Origin: CADEED01 sp963711635
GTDB taxonomy: Bacteria > Pseudomonadota > Gammaproteobacteria > Steroidobacterales > Steroidobacteraceae
Length of the DNA stretch: 64,000 nucleotides
Direction: 5' to 3'
NCBI GenBank assembly: GCA_963711635.1
Contig: CAVQEZ010000005.1
Span: 620,001 to 684,000, forward strand
The notes under the pieces are model-generated. The model had not been told where the DNA came from. It searched no databases and worked only from the letters and a program-made list of their open reading frames with translations. Below are positions 9,008 to 17,774 of the stretch, piece by piece (within the stretch, counting starts at the first letter, position 1; every line of letters begins with the position of its first letter). The translations under genes were made by a program, and so were the position numbers.

Positions 9008-12000
9008 CCCGCGGCCGCAAGATCGTCGCCTGGACAGGAGCCGTGCTGATGCTCGCGGTGCTCATGGCCGTCGGCCTTGTCGCGTGGTTGCTGTTCACGA
9101 ATTCGGGCGCCCGCTGGATTGCGGACACCGCCACGCAGCGCTTCGCGCCGCAGGTGCGGTACGCGCGCATCGACGGAACCATCGCCGGCAAACTCGAGAT
9201 CAGCGACTTCCGTTTCGAAGGAGATGCCTACACCGCCAAGGTGCGCATCGCTCACATGAGCGTGGATCCCACTCTCTCCATGCTGTTCTCGCGGGTACTG
9301 CGCATCGAACGTGCCACGGTGCGCGGCCTGGTACTCACGCTGCCGGAGCAGGAAAAGCCCGACGAGCCCGAGAAGCCGTTGTGGGTTGAGCCGCCCCTCG
9401 AGGTGGTGGTGCGCGACTTCGCGCTCGAGGATGGGCGCGTCATGGACGGTCGCGAGCAGCTGGTGAGTGTGAAACAGTTAGGCGTGGCCGCGCACTGGAG
9501 CCGCGACGCGTTGACCATCGAACGCCTGTCGCTGTTGCCCGGCGACATCGAGGGCCGCCTTTCCGTGACTGGACGCGTGATGCCACAGGGCCAGACTCTG
9601 CGCGGGCAGCTGGACGCGCAGTGGAAAGACGTCGTCATTCCGGAAAAGCTCGCCGGCCGTGTGCTCGAGAGCCAGGGGGAGCTGCACTTCAAGGGCACAC
9701 CCGAGCAATACCGGGTTGCAGGCAATTTCGACGTCGGGCCGCCGGGCGATCCGACGCGCGTGGCCGTCCAGCTCCACGGCACTCCGCAGCACGCCACGCT
9801 GCACAATCTCGCGCTGCAGCAACGGGCCGGCCGGTTGGCCTTGCAGGGTCTCGTGGACTTCAAGCCCGATATCGGCTGGAACTTGCACGCCAGTGCCGAC
9901 GACTTCAATCCAGGCGCATTGCTCGCGGGCTGGGATGGCAAGGTGGACCTCGAATTTCTGACGCGGGGCCAGCTTGCGGAAGCCGGGCCGCGCGGCAACC
10001 TCGAGTTGAAGACCTTGTCCGGAAACCTGCGCGGCCGGCCGCTGGCCGGCAAGGGGAACATCGATTTTGCCGCGCCTTCGCTGCTGGCCGGCGATCTGTC
10101 GCTGAGCTCGGGCAAGAGTCGCGTCGCCGTACGCGGCAAGCATGAGTCGCGCATCGACGCCACGGTGGAGCTGGCCGTCGCGTCGCTCAACGACTGGGTG
10201 CCGGATACCACGGGTAGTTTGACCGGCCAGTTCACGGTACGGGGCGTGTGGCCGAAGCTGACCATCGAGGGTGCCGCGGACGGCAAGAAGATCGGACTTG
10301 CGCCCGCGGACGGAGAAAGCACCAGCAGTGCCCGGGTGCGCGAAATCCACGTCGTGGCCAAGGTCGATACGCCGCTCGATCCCAATGGCCGCGTTGAAAT
10401 CAACGCGCGTGACATCGACGTGGCGGGCTTTCAATTCAAGAGTGCGCGCATCACGGGTTCGGGAAACCAGGCGAAGCATCGCGCCACGCTCGAAGCGCGC
10501 GGCGACAAGCTCAATGCCTCCCTGGCGGCCGCCGGCGGCCTCACGAAAACCGGCTGGAGCGGCGAGCTGTCGCAATTGAAACTGGATGCGCCCGACATGC
10601 CGGGCCTGGCGTTGCGATCGCCGGCGCGTGTGGTGTACGACGCGGGCGCTTTCAGCATTTCCGAGAGTTGCTTCACCAGCGACGAAAACTCGCTGTGCCT
10701 GGCGGCGAACCTGCAGCAAAGCGGCGCGCTCGACGCCAGTTACCGGATCGAACACCTGTCGCTGGCGCTGGCCAACGCGCTGGCTCCGGAGGCCATGCCG
10801 GGCCAGCTGCGCGGTGAGCTGAGCGGTGCCGGCAAGGTGCGTCGTGCGGCGGATGGCCAGTGGTTCGGCGACGCGCGCATCGCATCGCCGTCGGCACGGC
10901 TGGTGATGCTCGATGAGGAAGCCGGCGAATCGGCGCTGGGCCAGCACACCTTCCTGCTCTACGAGAATCTCGTGCTCGAAGCCAATCTCGAAGGCACGCG
11001 TGCCGATGTGCGTGTGAATGCCGCGCTGGATCACGGCGGCCGGATCGCGGGCAGCTTCAACCTGAGCAATCTCACGGCGCAGGCGCCTGCGGTTCGCGGT
11101 GAGGTGACCGCCGCCATGCCGACGCTGGCGCCGTTCGCGGCTTTTGTGCCCACCGTGGCCAATGTGGATGGCGCGGTGGACGCGAAGATCCAGGTCGGTG
11201 GCACGATCGCCGCGCCCGAGTTGACCGGCAACGTCGACGCCACCAGGCTGCAGGCCGACCTCGGCCAGCTCGGTATCGAACTGCGGGAAGGCGAGGCGCA
11301 TGCCGAAGCTGCGCGCGGCGGCGGCTTCAAGCTGGCCGGACATGTGAAGTCCGGAAAAGGCCAGCTGGAATTCCAGGGAGCGATGAGCGAACGCGGCGTG
11401 GTGGACGTGCGCATCGGCGGCCAGGACTTCCTCGCGGCCGACATCCCGGCCGCGAAAGTGATCGTCACGCCGGACCTGGCGCTGACCGGCGATCAAAAAG
11501 GCTATCAACTCAAGGGCGATGTCACGATTCCCGTGGCCGACATCAACCTGCAGAAGCTGCCGCAGGGCGCCGAGGCGCCGGGCGTGTCGCCCGATGTGGT
11601 GGTGGTTCGCGACGGCAAAGAGGTCGCGAGCGCATCGAAGGACGCGGCGTTGCCGCTGTCCGCGGCGGTCAACGTCAAGCTCGGCGACAAGATTGCAATC
11701 ACCGGGTATGGCCTCGACGCCACGGTCACCGGGCAGCTGCTGGTGCGCGAGTCGCCGGGCGTGCCCACCACCGGCTCGGGGCAGCTCACGGTGGCAGGAC
11801 GGTACAAGGCCTATGGCCAGGATCTCACCATCAAGGACGGTCGGCTGCTGTTTGCCGGAACGCCGCTGGACAATCCGCGGCTGTCCATCGTGGCCATGCG
11901 CGAGATCGACGACAATCTATCTACCGGCCTGCGCATTGCCGGCTCGGCGCAGCGGCCGGTGGTCACGGTGATCTCGGATCCCAACGTCGGCGAGGCCGAT

Positions 12001-12369
12001 GCGCTCTCGTACCTGGTGACCGGCCGGTCGCTCAACGAGATCGGCAGCGCCAGTGGCAGTTCGCAGGATGCGCTGGCCTCCGCGACGCAGTCGCTCGAGG
12101 GCGCGGCCGGCGGCCTGGTCGCGAAACGTATCGGCCAGCGGCTGGGGCTCGACGAAGCCGGTGTCGAGGAAAACGAGATGATCGGCGGTTCGGCCCTGAC
12201 GGTCGGCGAGTATCTCTCTCCACGGCTGTATCTGAGTTACGGCGTCGGCCTGTTCGAGCCGGGCGAGGTCATCGCACTGCGCTACAAGCTGTCGGAAGAC
12301 ATCGGCGTGAAGGTGCAGCGTGGCACGCAGGAGACGCGCGCTGGCGTGGAGTACCGCATCGAGAAGTAG
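9004..12369 (+). CDS. tamB: TamB, AsmA-like envelope-spanning protein
   Basis: At 1121 residues it is in the normal TamB range. A single N-terminal membrane helix (about 10-32, VLMLAVLMAVGLVAWLL) anchors it in the inner membrane. The rest is the long beta-rich AsmA-like groove, and the C-terminal DUF490/TamB domain (about 780-1121) is well conserved: VTGRSLNEIGS, VAKRIGQRLGLDE, LYLSYGVGLFEPGEVIALRYKLS. TamB is thought to move phospholipids and assist outer-membrane protein assembly together with TamA. Four-base overlap with tamA shows translational coupling. Confidence 0.95.
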   Translation: MTRGRKIVAWTGAVLMLAVLMAVGLVAWLLFTNSGARWIADTATQRFAPQVRYARIDGTIAGKLEISDFRFEGDAYTAKVRIAHMSVDPTLSMLFSRVLRIERATVRGLVLTLPEQEKPDEPEKPLWVEPPLEVVVRDFALEDGRVMDGREQLVSVKQLGVAAHWSRDALTIERLSLLPGDIEGRLSVTGRVMPQGQTLRGQLDAQWKDVVIPEKLAGRVLESQGELHFKGTPEQYRVAGNFDVGPPGDPTRVAVQLHGTPQHATLHNLALQQRAGRLALQGLVDFKPDIGWNLHASADDFNPGALLAGWDGKVDLEFLTRGQLAEAGPRGNLELKTLSGNLRGRPLAGKGNIDFAAPSLLAGDLSLSSGKSRVAVRGKHESRIDATVELAVASLNDWVPDTTGSLTGQFTVRGVWPKLTIEGAADGKKIGLAPADGESTSSARVREIHVVAKVDTPLDPNGRVEINARDIDVAGFQFKSARITGSGNQAKHRATLEARGDKLNASLAAAGGLTKTGWSGELSQLKLDAPDMPGLALRSPARVVYDAGAFSISESCFTSDENSLCLAANLQQSGALDASYRIEHLSLALANALAPEAMPGQLRGELSGAGKVRRAADGQWFGDARIASPSARLVMLDEEAGESALGQHTFLLYENLVLEANLEGTRADVRVNAALDHGGRIAGSFNLSNLTAQAPAVRGEVTAAMPTLAPFAAFVPTVANVDGAVDAKIQVGGTIAAPELTGNVDATRLQADLGQLGIELREGEAHAEAARGGGFKLAGHVKSGKGQLEFQGAMSERGVVDVRIGGQDFLAADIPAAKVIVTPDLALTGDQKGYQLKGDVTIPVADINLQKLPQGAEAPGVSPDVVVVRDGKEVASASKDAALPLSAAVNVKLGDKIAITGYGLDATVTGQLLVRESPGVPTTGSGQLTVAGRYKAYGQDLTIKDGRLLFAGTPLDNPRLSIVAMREIDDNLSTGLRIAGSAQRPVVTVISDPNVGEADALSYLVTGRSLNEIGSASGSSQDALASATQSLEGAAGGLVAKRIGQRLGLDEAGVEENEMIGGSALTVGEYLSPRLYLSYGVGLFEPGEVIALRYKLSEDIGVKVQRGTQETRAGVEYRIEK

Positions 12370-12381
12370 CGAGGTGACCTC

Positions 12382-12814
12382 ATGACCCCTGGAAAATCCA
12401 CTTCCGCGTTCACGCGCTTTTCGAAGCTCACGGCACACTGGACCGGACATCCGGTTTCGTTCGCGCTGGCGCTGACGGTGGTCATCGTGTGGGCGGTGAC
12501 CGGGCCTATCTTTCGCTGGAGCGATACCTGGCAGCTGGTGATCAACACCGGCACGACCATCGTGACATTCCTGATGGTCTTCCTGATCCAGAGCACGCAG
12601 AACCGCGATGCCGTAGCCGTACACGTGAAACTCGACGAATTGCTGCGCATAACGCCAGGTGCACACAATGTGCTGCTGGACCTCGAGGAGCTGGACGAAC
12701 GCGACCTCGAGCGGCTGCGGGCCATCTATTGCCGGCTGGCCGAGGAGGCGCGCCGCGGCGTCAGTCAAGGGACGCAGCGACGAGGGCGTGCCGGACATCG
12801 GCGAGCTGAACTGA
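12382..12814 (+). CDS. Low-affinity iron permease-like small membrane protein, probable frameshift near 12772
   Basis: The N-terminal 120 residues match the small low-affinity iron permease family (PF04120 type): two membrane helices (FALALTVVIVWAVTGPIF; VINTGTTIVTFLMVFLI) followed by QSTQNRDAVAVHVKLDELL, the family signature. Read literally, the frame then goes through the palindromic repeat and 200 bases into ligD, ending at 13059. If the A at 12772 is skipped, the frame gives GRSDEGVPDIGELN and stops at a TGA at 12812-12814, directly against the repeat, at about the length expected for the family. I therefore end the gene at 12814. GAGGTGACCTC precedes the start; the gene lies 12 bases after tamB. 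Iron transport is a family-level label only. Confidence 0.75.
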
Positions 12815-12861
12815 AATGGGGTCAGACCCCATTTCCTAGCAAATGGGGTCTGACCCCATTA
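12815..12861. repeat. Paired GGGGTC/GACCCC palindromes between convergent genes (copy B)
   Basis: GGGGTC-A-GACCCC (12818-12830) and GGGGTC-T-GACCCC (12845-12857) are separated by ATTTCCTAGCAAAT. The element begins at the corrected TGA of the iron-permease-like gene and ends at the TAA of ligD on the other strand. It is the most regular copy. Between two converging genes it would suit a bidirectional terminator, though neither arm has a long T-tract. Confidence 0.85.
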
Positions 12862-15525
12862 CTTCTTCGCCATCTCCTTGATCATCGCCTTGGTCAGCGC
12901 CTGTTCGGCTTCCCAATAACCTTTCCAGGGGTCCTTGCGCTGTTTGGCGATGCGGTCCGGCACGTTGTGCAGATCGAAATGCGTGCCGCGGATGTCCTGG
13001 TCGATTTCATCCCAGGCCACCGGCGTCGACACGCCGACGCCGGGTCGCCAGCGCGGTGAAAACGCGGCCACCGCCGTGGCGCCGAATCCATTGCGCAGAT
13101 AGTCGACGAAGATCTTCTTCTTGCGATTTCGCTCGCCGGTCTTGGACGTGAACATGGTCGGCGCGAGCCGCTCCATGAACAGCGTGACGTTGCGCGCGAA
13201 GTCCTTGGCGGTGTCCCAATCGGGCAGGGGCCTGGTGAGCGGAATCACCACGTGCAATCCCTTGCCGCCGGTGGTCTTGACCCAGCTTTCGAGTCCCAGC
13301 TCCTTCATCAGCTTGCGCACGGCCAGCGCGGCGTCGCGCAGCGGTGGATAGGGCAGATCGGCGCCCGGATCGAGATCGAAGGTGAGGCGATCGGCGTGCG
13401 TGGGCTTCGGCATCACGGCGCCCCAGCTGTGCAGCTCGACCGCGCCCACCTGCGCGAGGTGCAGCAGCCCCTCGGGCGAATCGCAGACCACGAAGTCGGG
13501 GTCCTTGTCGGCATTCGGAATCTGCACGACGCGCAGGCCCGCGCCCGACTGTTCGAGGAAGTGCTTCTGGAAGAATGGTTTCGAGCCGTGCGTGTTGCGC
13601 AGGATGGACAGTGGCCGGTCCTTGTAATGCGGCATCGCGGCTTCGCCGACGGCGGCGAAGTATTCGGCCAGCTCCAGCTTGGTGACGCCGTCGTGCGGAA
13701 ACAGCACGCGGTCGGGATGGGTGAGGCGTGCGCCGGCCACCTGTGTCTCGTCCTTCGCGCGCGCGGCGCTGCGCGCCGGCGCTTTCGTCGTGCCGACGCG
13801 TTTTCCCGATTTTCCCTGCCTGACACCACTTTTCACGACGTCCTCGGTGTGCGCCGGTTCCTCGCGCACGACGGTCTTGGGATCGCGGTCCTGGCGCAAG
13901 CCCACATATCGCGGCTGGCGCAGGATGCCGCCCTGGGTCCAATCCTGGAAGGCCACCTGGATCACGAGATCCGGCTTCATCCAGTGCCAGTTCTCACCCG
14001 AGCGCTTGTCGGGCAGGTTTTCGAAGGGGCTGGCCTTGAGCTCCAGCTTCTTCGCGCGTGCATGCCACTCGGCGCGCTCGCCGGCGCTGAAGCCGCCGCC
14101 CACGCGCCCTACATAGCGCAGTTTCCCCTTGCCGGCGCGTACACCCACCAGCAGCGACGAAAACGTACCCGTGCCACGGCCGGGCAGGTAGGCGGCGCCG
14201 CCTACCACGAATTCCTGCTCGCGCGTGCACTTGATCTTGAGCCAGTTCTCGGAGCGGCCGCCCGAGTAGGTCGAATCGACCTTCTTGGCGATCAAGCCTT
14301 CGAGGTGCTGGTTGCAGATGCGGGCCAGCAGCTGCGCGCTGTCGCTGTGAATCTGGTCGGAGAGGCGCAGTGGACCGTTGGCGGGTAGTTTGGCGAAGGC
14401 CGCTTCGAGCCGGGTCTTGCGTTGCCCCAGCGGCAGATCGCGCAGGTCTTCGCCGTTCCAGTAGAGCAGGTCGAACGCGCAGTACTGCAGTTCCCCGATA
14501 CGCCCCTGCTCGAGGATGTGCTGCAGCAGCGAAAAGTCCGAGCGGCCGTTGGGGTCGGTGACGATCAGCTCGCCGTCGACCCAGGCGCCGGATAATTTCA
14601 ACGACGCCAGCGCTTCGACGATGGGTCGCACCTTGTGCGTCCAGTCGATGCCATTGCGCGAGATGCAGCGCACGTCTTCACCATCGCAGCGGCACAGCAG
14701 GCGCACACCGTCGTACTTGAGCTCGTACACCCAGCCTTCATCGCCGGGCACCTCGTCGACGAGAGTGGCGAGCTGCGGCTGGATTGACTCGCTGAACCTT
14801 CTATTCCGCCGTTCGGTGGGTCGCTCGCTAAGCGCGGGTTCGGAGCTGCCACGAGTGCCTGAAGACTTCGAGCTGCGCGGTTTGGGCGCCTTTGCGGGAT
14901 CAGCCTTTTTTGCCGCGGGCTTCGCGGGCTTCCCGGGTCCGGGCTTCGGGACTCGCTTGGAATCGTCGGCATGACCCGCATCGATGACGTCGGCGTCCGC
15001 GCCGATGCGCGCCGCCTCGTCGTTGCTCTTCATGAGCAGCCACTGGGTCTGCTTGCCCACCATGCGCGTGCGCACCAGGTGCCATTTGCCGCTCAGCTTC
15101 TTTCCATGCAGCAGGAATTCGAGATGGCCCTTGCCGAAGGCGCGCTCCGGGTCGATGAGCGGCTCCCAGCTGCCTTCGTCCCAAATGTCGACGTGACCGC
15201 CGCCGTATTGCCCCTTCGGGATATCACCCGCGAACTTGGCATAGGCAATGGGGTGATCCTCGACTTCGACCGCCAGGCGTTTGTCGGCGGGATCCAGCGA
15301 CGGGCCCTTGGGCACCGCCCAGCTGCGCAATGTGCCTTTCCATTCGAGCCGGAAATCCCAGTGCAGCCGGCTTGCGGCGTGCTTCTGCACCACGAAGATG
15401 AGCTGTTTGGCCTTCTTGCCGGAAGGCGTGCGCGCGCGGTGCGAGGGCTCGGCGGTCTTGTGGAAATCGCGCTTCTGGGCGTAACGCCTCAGGCGCGCCT
15501 TACCTCGCTGCCCCGCGTCGGCCAT
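12859..15525 (-). CDS. ligD: Multifunctional DNA ligase D (phosphoesterase-ligase-polymerase)
   Basis: The 888-residue protein carries all three LigD modules. First a 3'-phosphoesterase (about 30-170; LIFVVQKHAASRLHWDFRLE, GDIPKGQYGGG). Then an ATP-dependent ligase with catalytic Lys near residue 270 in YELKYDGVRL and motif IV/V region EGLIAKK and WLKIKC. Last a primase-polymerase (about 595-888; LTHPDRVLFPHDGVTK, catalytic Asp pair in LTFDLDPG). It seals double-strand breaks in non-homologous end joining with Ku, encoded 3 bases upstream on the same strand. The domain order is that of Xanthomonas/Burkholderia-type enzymes, not the polymerase-first order of Pseudomonas and Mycobacterium. Confidence 0.96.
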   Translation of the reverse strand: MADAGQRGKARLRRYAQKRDFHKTAEPSHRARTPSGKKAKQLIFVVQKHAASRLHWDFRLEWKGTLRSWAVPKGPSLDPADKRLAVEVEDHPIAYAKFAGDIPKGQYGGGHVDIWDEGSWEPLIDPERAFGKGHLEFLLHGKKLSGKWHLVRTRMVGKQTQWLLMKSNDEAARIGADADVIDAGHADDSKRVPKPGPGKPAKPAAKKADPAKAPKPRSSKSSGTRGSSEPALSERPTERRNRRFSESIQPQLATLVDEVPGDEGWVYELKYDGVRLLCRCDGEDVRCISRNGIDWTHKVRPIVEALASLKLSGAWVDGELIVTDPNGRSDFSLLQHILEQGRIGELQYCAFDLLYWNGEDLRDLPLGQRKTRLEAAFAKLPANGPLRLSDQIHSDSAQLLARICNQHLEGLIAKKVDSTYSGGRSENWLKIKCTREQEFVVGGAAYLPGRGTGTFSSLLVGVRAGKGKLRYVGRVGGGFSAGERAEWHARAKKLELKASPFENLPDKRSGENWHWMKPDLVIQVAFQDWTQGGILRQPRYVGLRQDRDPKTVVREEPAHTEDVVKSGVRQGKSGKRVGTTKAPARSAARAKDETQVAGARLTHPDRVLFPHDGVTKLELAEYFAAVGEAAMPHYKDRPLSILRNTHGSKPFFQKHFLEQSGAGLRVVQIPNADKDPDFVVCDSPEGLLHLAQVGAVELHSWGAVMPKPTHADRLTFDLDPGADLPYPPLRDAALAVRKLMKELGLESWVKTTGGKGLHVVIPLTRPLPDWDTAKDFARNVTLFMERLAPTMFTSKTGERNRKKKIFVDYLRNGFGATAVAAFSPRWRPGVGVSTPVAWDEIDQDIRGTHFDLHNVPDRIAKQRKDPWKGYWEAEQALTKAMIKEMAKK

Positions 15526-15528
15526 GCA

Positions 15529-16371
15529 TCAGGCGCGGCGCGCAGCGCGCACGTTGGCGCTGCGGCGGCGCGCGGAGCTGTGCTTGCGCTTGCTGGCGCG
15601 CGCCGCGCCATCGCTGCCGCCTTTGCCGCGCTGTTCCAGGCTGCGCTCCAGCAGCGACATCAGATCGACCACCTTGCCGCCGGTGCCCCGCGGTTCGCCG
15701 GCCTCGGCCTCGGGCTCCGTGAGCGTATGCGTCTGCCCGGACTTGACCTTCTGCTCGATGCGCTTCATCAGGTCGTCGCGGTAGGTGTCCTTGAACTGCT
15801 GCGGCTGCCACTTTTCGGTCATCTCGTCCACGAGCTTCAGCGCCATCGTCAGTTCGCGGCTGCTGGCGGCGGCGGACTTCTTCGACACTGCCTCGATGAC
15901 GTCGGGATGCGGCTGGATTTCCTCGCTGTAGCGCAGCGTGTTCAGCACGATGGTCTTTTCGACCGGCATCAACGCCGCGACGTGCTGTCGGCTGCGCAGC
16001 ACGAACGTCGCCACGGCAAGCTTCTTCGATTGCTCCAGCGCTTCGCGCAGCAACGCGTAGACGCGTTCTCCGGCCTTGTCGGGCACGAGGAAGTAGGGCG
16101 TGTCGAAGTAGTAAGGCGCAATCGCGTCGCGATCGACGAAGGTCTGGATGTCGATGGTCCGAGACGCTTCGACGTTGGCGCGCCGGAAGTCCTCGTCCGT
16201 GAGCACCACGTATTCGCCCTTCTCATATTCATATCCTTTGACCACGTCGTTCCAGTCCACGACCTTGCCGGTGGACTTGTTGTAGCGCTGGTAGCCGACC
16301 GGCGCGAAGTCGCGCTTGTCGAGCAGGTTGAGGTCGAGCTCGTGGGCGCGAGCCGCAGTGTGCAGGCTCAC
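15529..16371 (-). CDS. ku: Ku protein, DNA end-binding (start uncertain)
   Basis: From the GTG at 16371 the product is 280 residues and contains the Ku core (DLNLLDKRDFAPVGYQRYN, FDTPYFLVPDKAGERVYALL, YSEEIQPHPDVIEAV) and a basic C-terminal tail. The conserved first strand of the family (WNGAISFSLIHIPVSLH) lies upstream in the same frame with no stop back to about 16515, but that stretch contains no ATG, GTG or TTG start. So the true N-terminus probably begins near 16515, either at an unusual codon (ATA at 16515-16513, next to the end of the oxidoreductase gene) or behind a base error. Ku threads onto broken ends and recruits LigD; the two genes are 3 bases apart. Confidence 0.88.
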   Translation of the reverse strand: MSLHTAARAHELDLNLLDKRDFAPVGYQRYNKSTGKVVDWNDVVKGYEYEKGEYVVLTDEDFRRANVEASRTIDIQTFVDRDAIAPYYFDTPYFLVPDKAGERVYALLREALEQSKKLAVATFVLRSRQHVAALMPVEKTIVLNTLRYSEEIQPHPDVIEAVSKKSAAASSRELTMALKLVDEMTEKWQPQQFKDTYRDDLMKRIEQKVKSGQTHTLTEPEAEAGEPRGTGGKVVDLMSLLERSLEQRGKGGSDGAARASKRKHSSARRRSANVRAARRA

Positions 16372-16507
16372 GGGGATGTGGATCAGGCTGAAGCTGATGG
16401 CGCCATTCCAGAGTCCGCGCGCGCCACGCCCGCCCTTCTTTGATGTAGAAGGGGGAGTCTCGCCGTCGCCTTTGCCCTCGGCTCCGCCGTTGCCATTCTT
16501 CTTGCGA

Positions 16508-17638
16508 CTAGCTATGACCGCTCTCCGCCTGCACCAGGGGCGGTTCGCGCGGCACGGCCGGCCGGCGGATCTCCTGGCGCAGAGTTGGACGATTTTGTTT
16601 GCGCGGCGTATCCGAGAGCTTCACCCACTGGCCGCTCGCCATGGATTCGTGGATGGCCTCGATGATGGCCACGTCGATGAGGCCTTCCTTGCCCGAAGGC
16701 TCGGGTGTGCGATTGCCCCGCACGCATTGCGCGAAATACACCAGCTCGGGCGCGAACTGATCGCTCTTGGCGAATTTTTTCTTCTTCTTTTTCTCGCCGA
16801 CCGTGAGCTCGTAGCCCAGGCCTTCGGCATATTCGTACGCCGGATCCACGACGATGCTGCCCTTGGTGCCGACGATCTCGTAACGCGAGCGATCGGCCGC
16901 GCCGAAACTGCAGATGAAATTGGCGATGCGTTCGCCGGGAAATTTCAGGATGACGTGCACCGTCTCGGGGACTTCCTTGAAACGTGCATCGCCGGAATTC
17001 GTGGCCGTGGCCCAAACCTGCGTGGGCTCATCGGCAAACACATAGCGCGCGGCGTTCTGGCAGTAGATGCCGATGTCCCATTCCGGTCCGCCGCCCAGCG
17101 CGCCGTCGACGCGGATGTTGTCGCCCTTCACCTGCATCGAGAACTGCGAATCGAAGTAGCGTGCCTCGCCGATGCGCTTCTTGCGCACCAGGTTCGCGAC
17201 TTCCAGGTTGCAGCGCTCGAAGTGCAGGCGGTATGCCGTCATCAGCTTGACGTTGTTGCGCTCGCAGGCGTCGATCATGCGCTCGCAATCCTCGACCGAG
17301 GTCGCCAGCGGCTTTTCGCACAGCACGTGCAGGCCGGCCTCTGCGGCGCGGACCACCCACTCGGTGTGCTCGGTGTTGGGTGTCGCAACGTACACCGCGT
17401 CTACCACGCCGCTGTCGAAGAGCTTGTCGGCATCGGCGTAGGACACCAGATGCTTCACGCGATATCGGGTCCCCAGCTTCGACAGCTTGGTCCGGGTGCC
17501 GGACACCAGCGCGGCGAGCTCGACGTGGGGGCGGGCGTGACGGAACGCGGGCAGCACGGCGGCCTGTGCGATGTGACCCAGGCCAACCACGGCAAAGCGC
17601 AGCGGCCGCGCTGATTTGGAAGGTCTTTTCGTCGGCAT
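16508..17638 (-). CDS. Gfo/Idh/MocA-family oxidoreductase (glucose-fructose oxidoreductase-like)
   Basis: The 376-residue cytoplasmic protein has an N-terminal Rossmann fold (LRFAVVGLGHIAQAAVLPAF) and the EKPL motif of the family (HVLCEKPLATSVEDCE, about residue 105), with the catalytic Lys. The C-terminal half is the alpha/beta domain (GGGPEWDIGIYCQNAARY). It is close to the glucose-fructose oxidoreductase branch, so the substrate is likely a sugar or cyclitol with NAD(P). A run of Lys codons (EKKKKKKFAKSD) near residue 285 is unusual. It lies upstream of ku on the same strand, but the content does not link it to DNA repair. Confidence 0.85.
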   Translation of the reverse strand: MPTKRPSKSARPLRFAVVGLGHIAQAAVLPAFRHARPHVELAALVSGTRTKLSKLGTRYRVKHLVSYADADKLFDSGVVDAVYVATPNTEHTEWVVRAAEAGLHVLCEKPLATSVEDCERMIDACERNNVKLMTAYRLHFERCNLEVANLVRKKRIGEARYFDSQFSMQVKGDNIRVDGALGGGPEWDIGIYCQNAARYVFADEPTQVWATATNSGDARFKEVPETVHVILKFPGERIANFICSFGAADRSRYEIVGTKGSIVVDPAYEYAEGLGYELTVGEKKKKKKFAKSDQFAPELVYFAQCVRGNRTPEPSGKEGLIDVAIIEAIHESMASGQWVKLSDTPRKQNRPTLRQEIRRPAVPREPPLVQAESGHS

Positions 17639-17774
17639 AGCCGGCAGTAAAAGCGCCGGGCGGCAATGCCGATATCAGCCAAGCCCCTGCCGCCTTGTCG
17701 GAATTGATTCTGCGGAACCGCTTTGGGAAGATGCGCGGCCCCGCAACCGCTTGATCTGCTTTTAAAAAACTCAT

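Noticed and set aside
9478..11508. 676-residue open frame on the minus strand inside tamB
   Set aside because: It is antisense to a well-conserved gene, rich in Arg/His/Ala, and has no family features; long antisense frames are common at this GC content.
12815..13059. Literal C-terminal extension of the iron permease-like protein into ligD
   Set aside because: It reads through the palindromic repeat and antisense ligD; the corrected frame gives a normal end at 12814.
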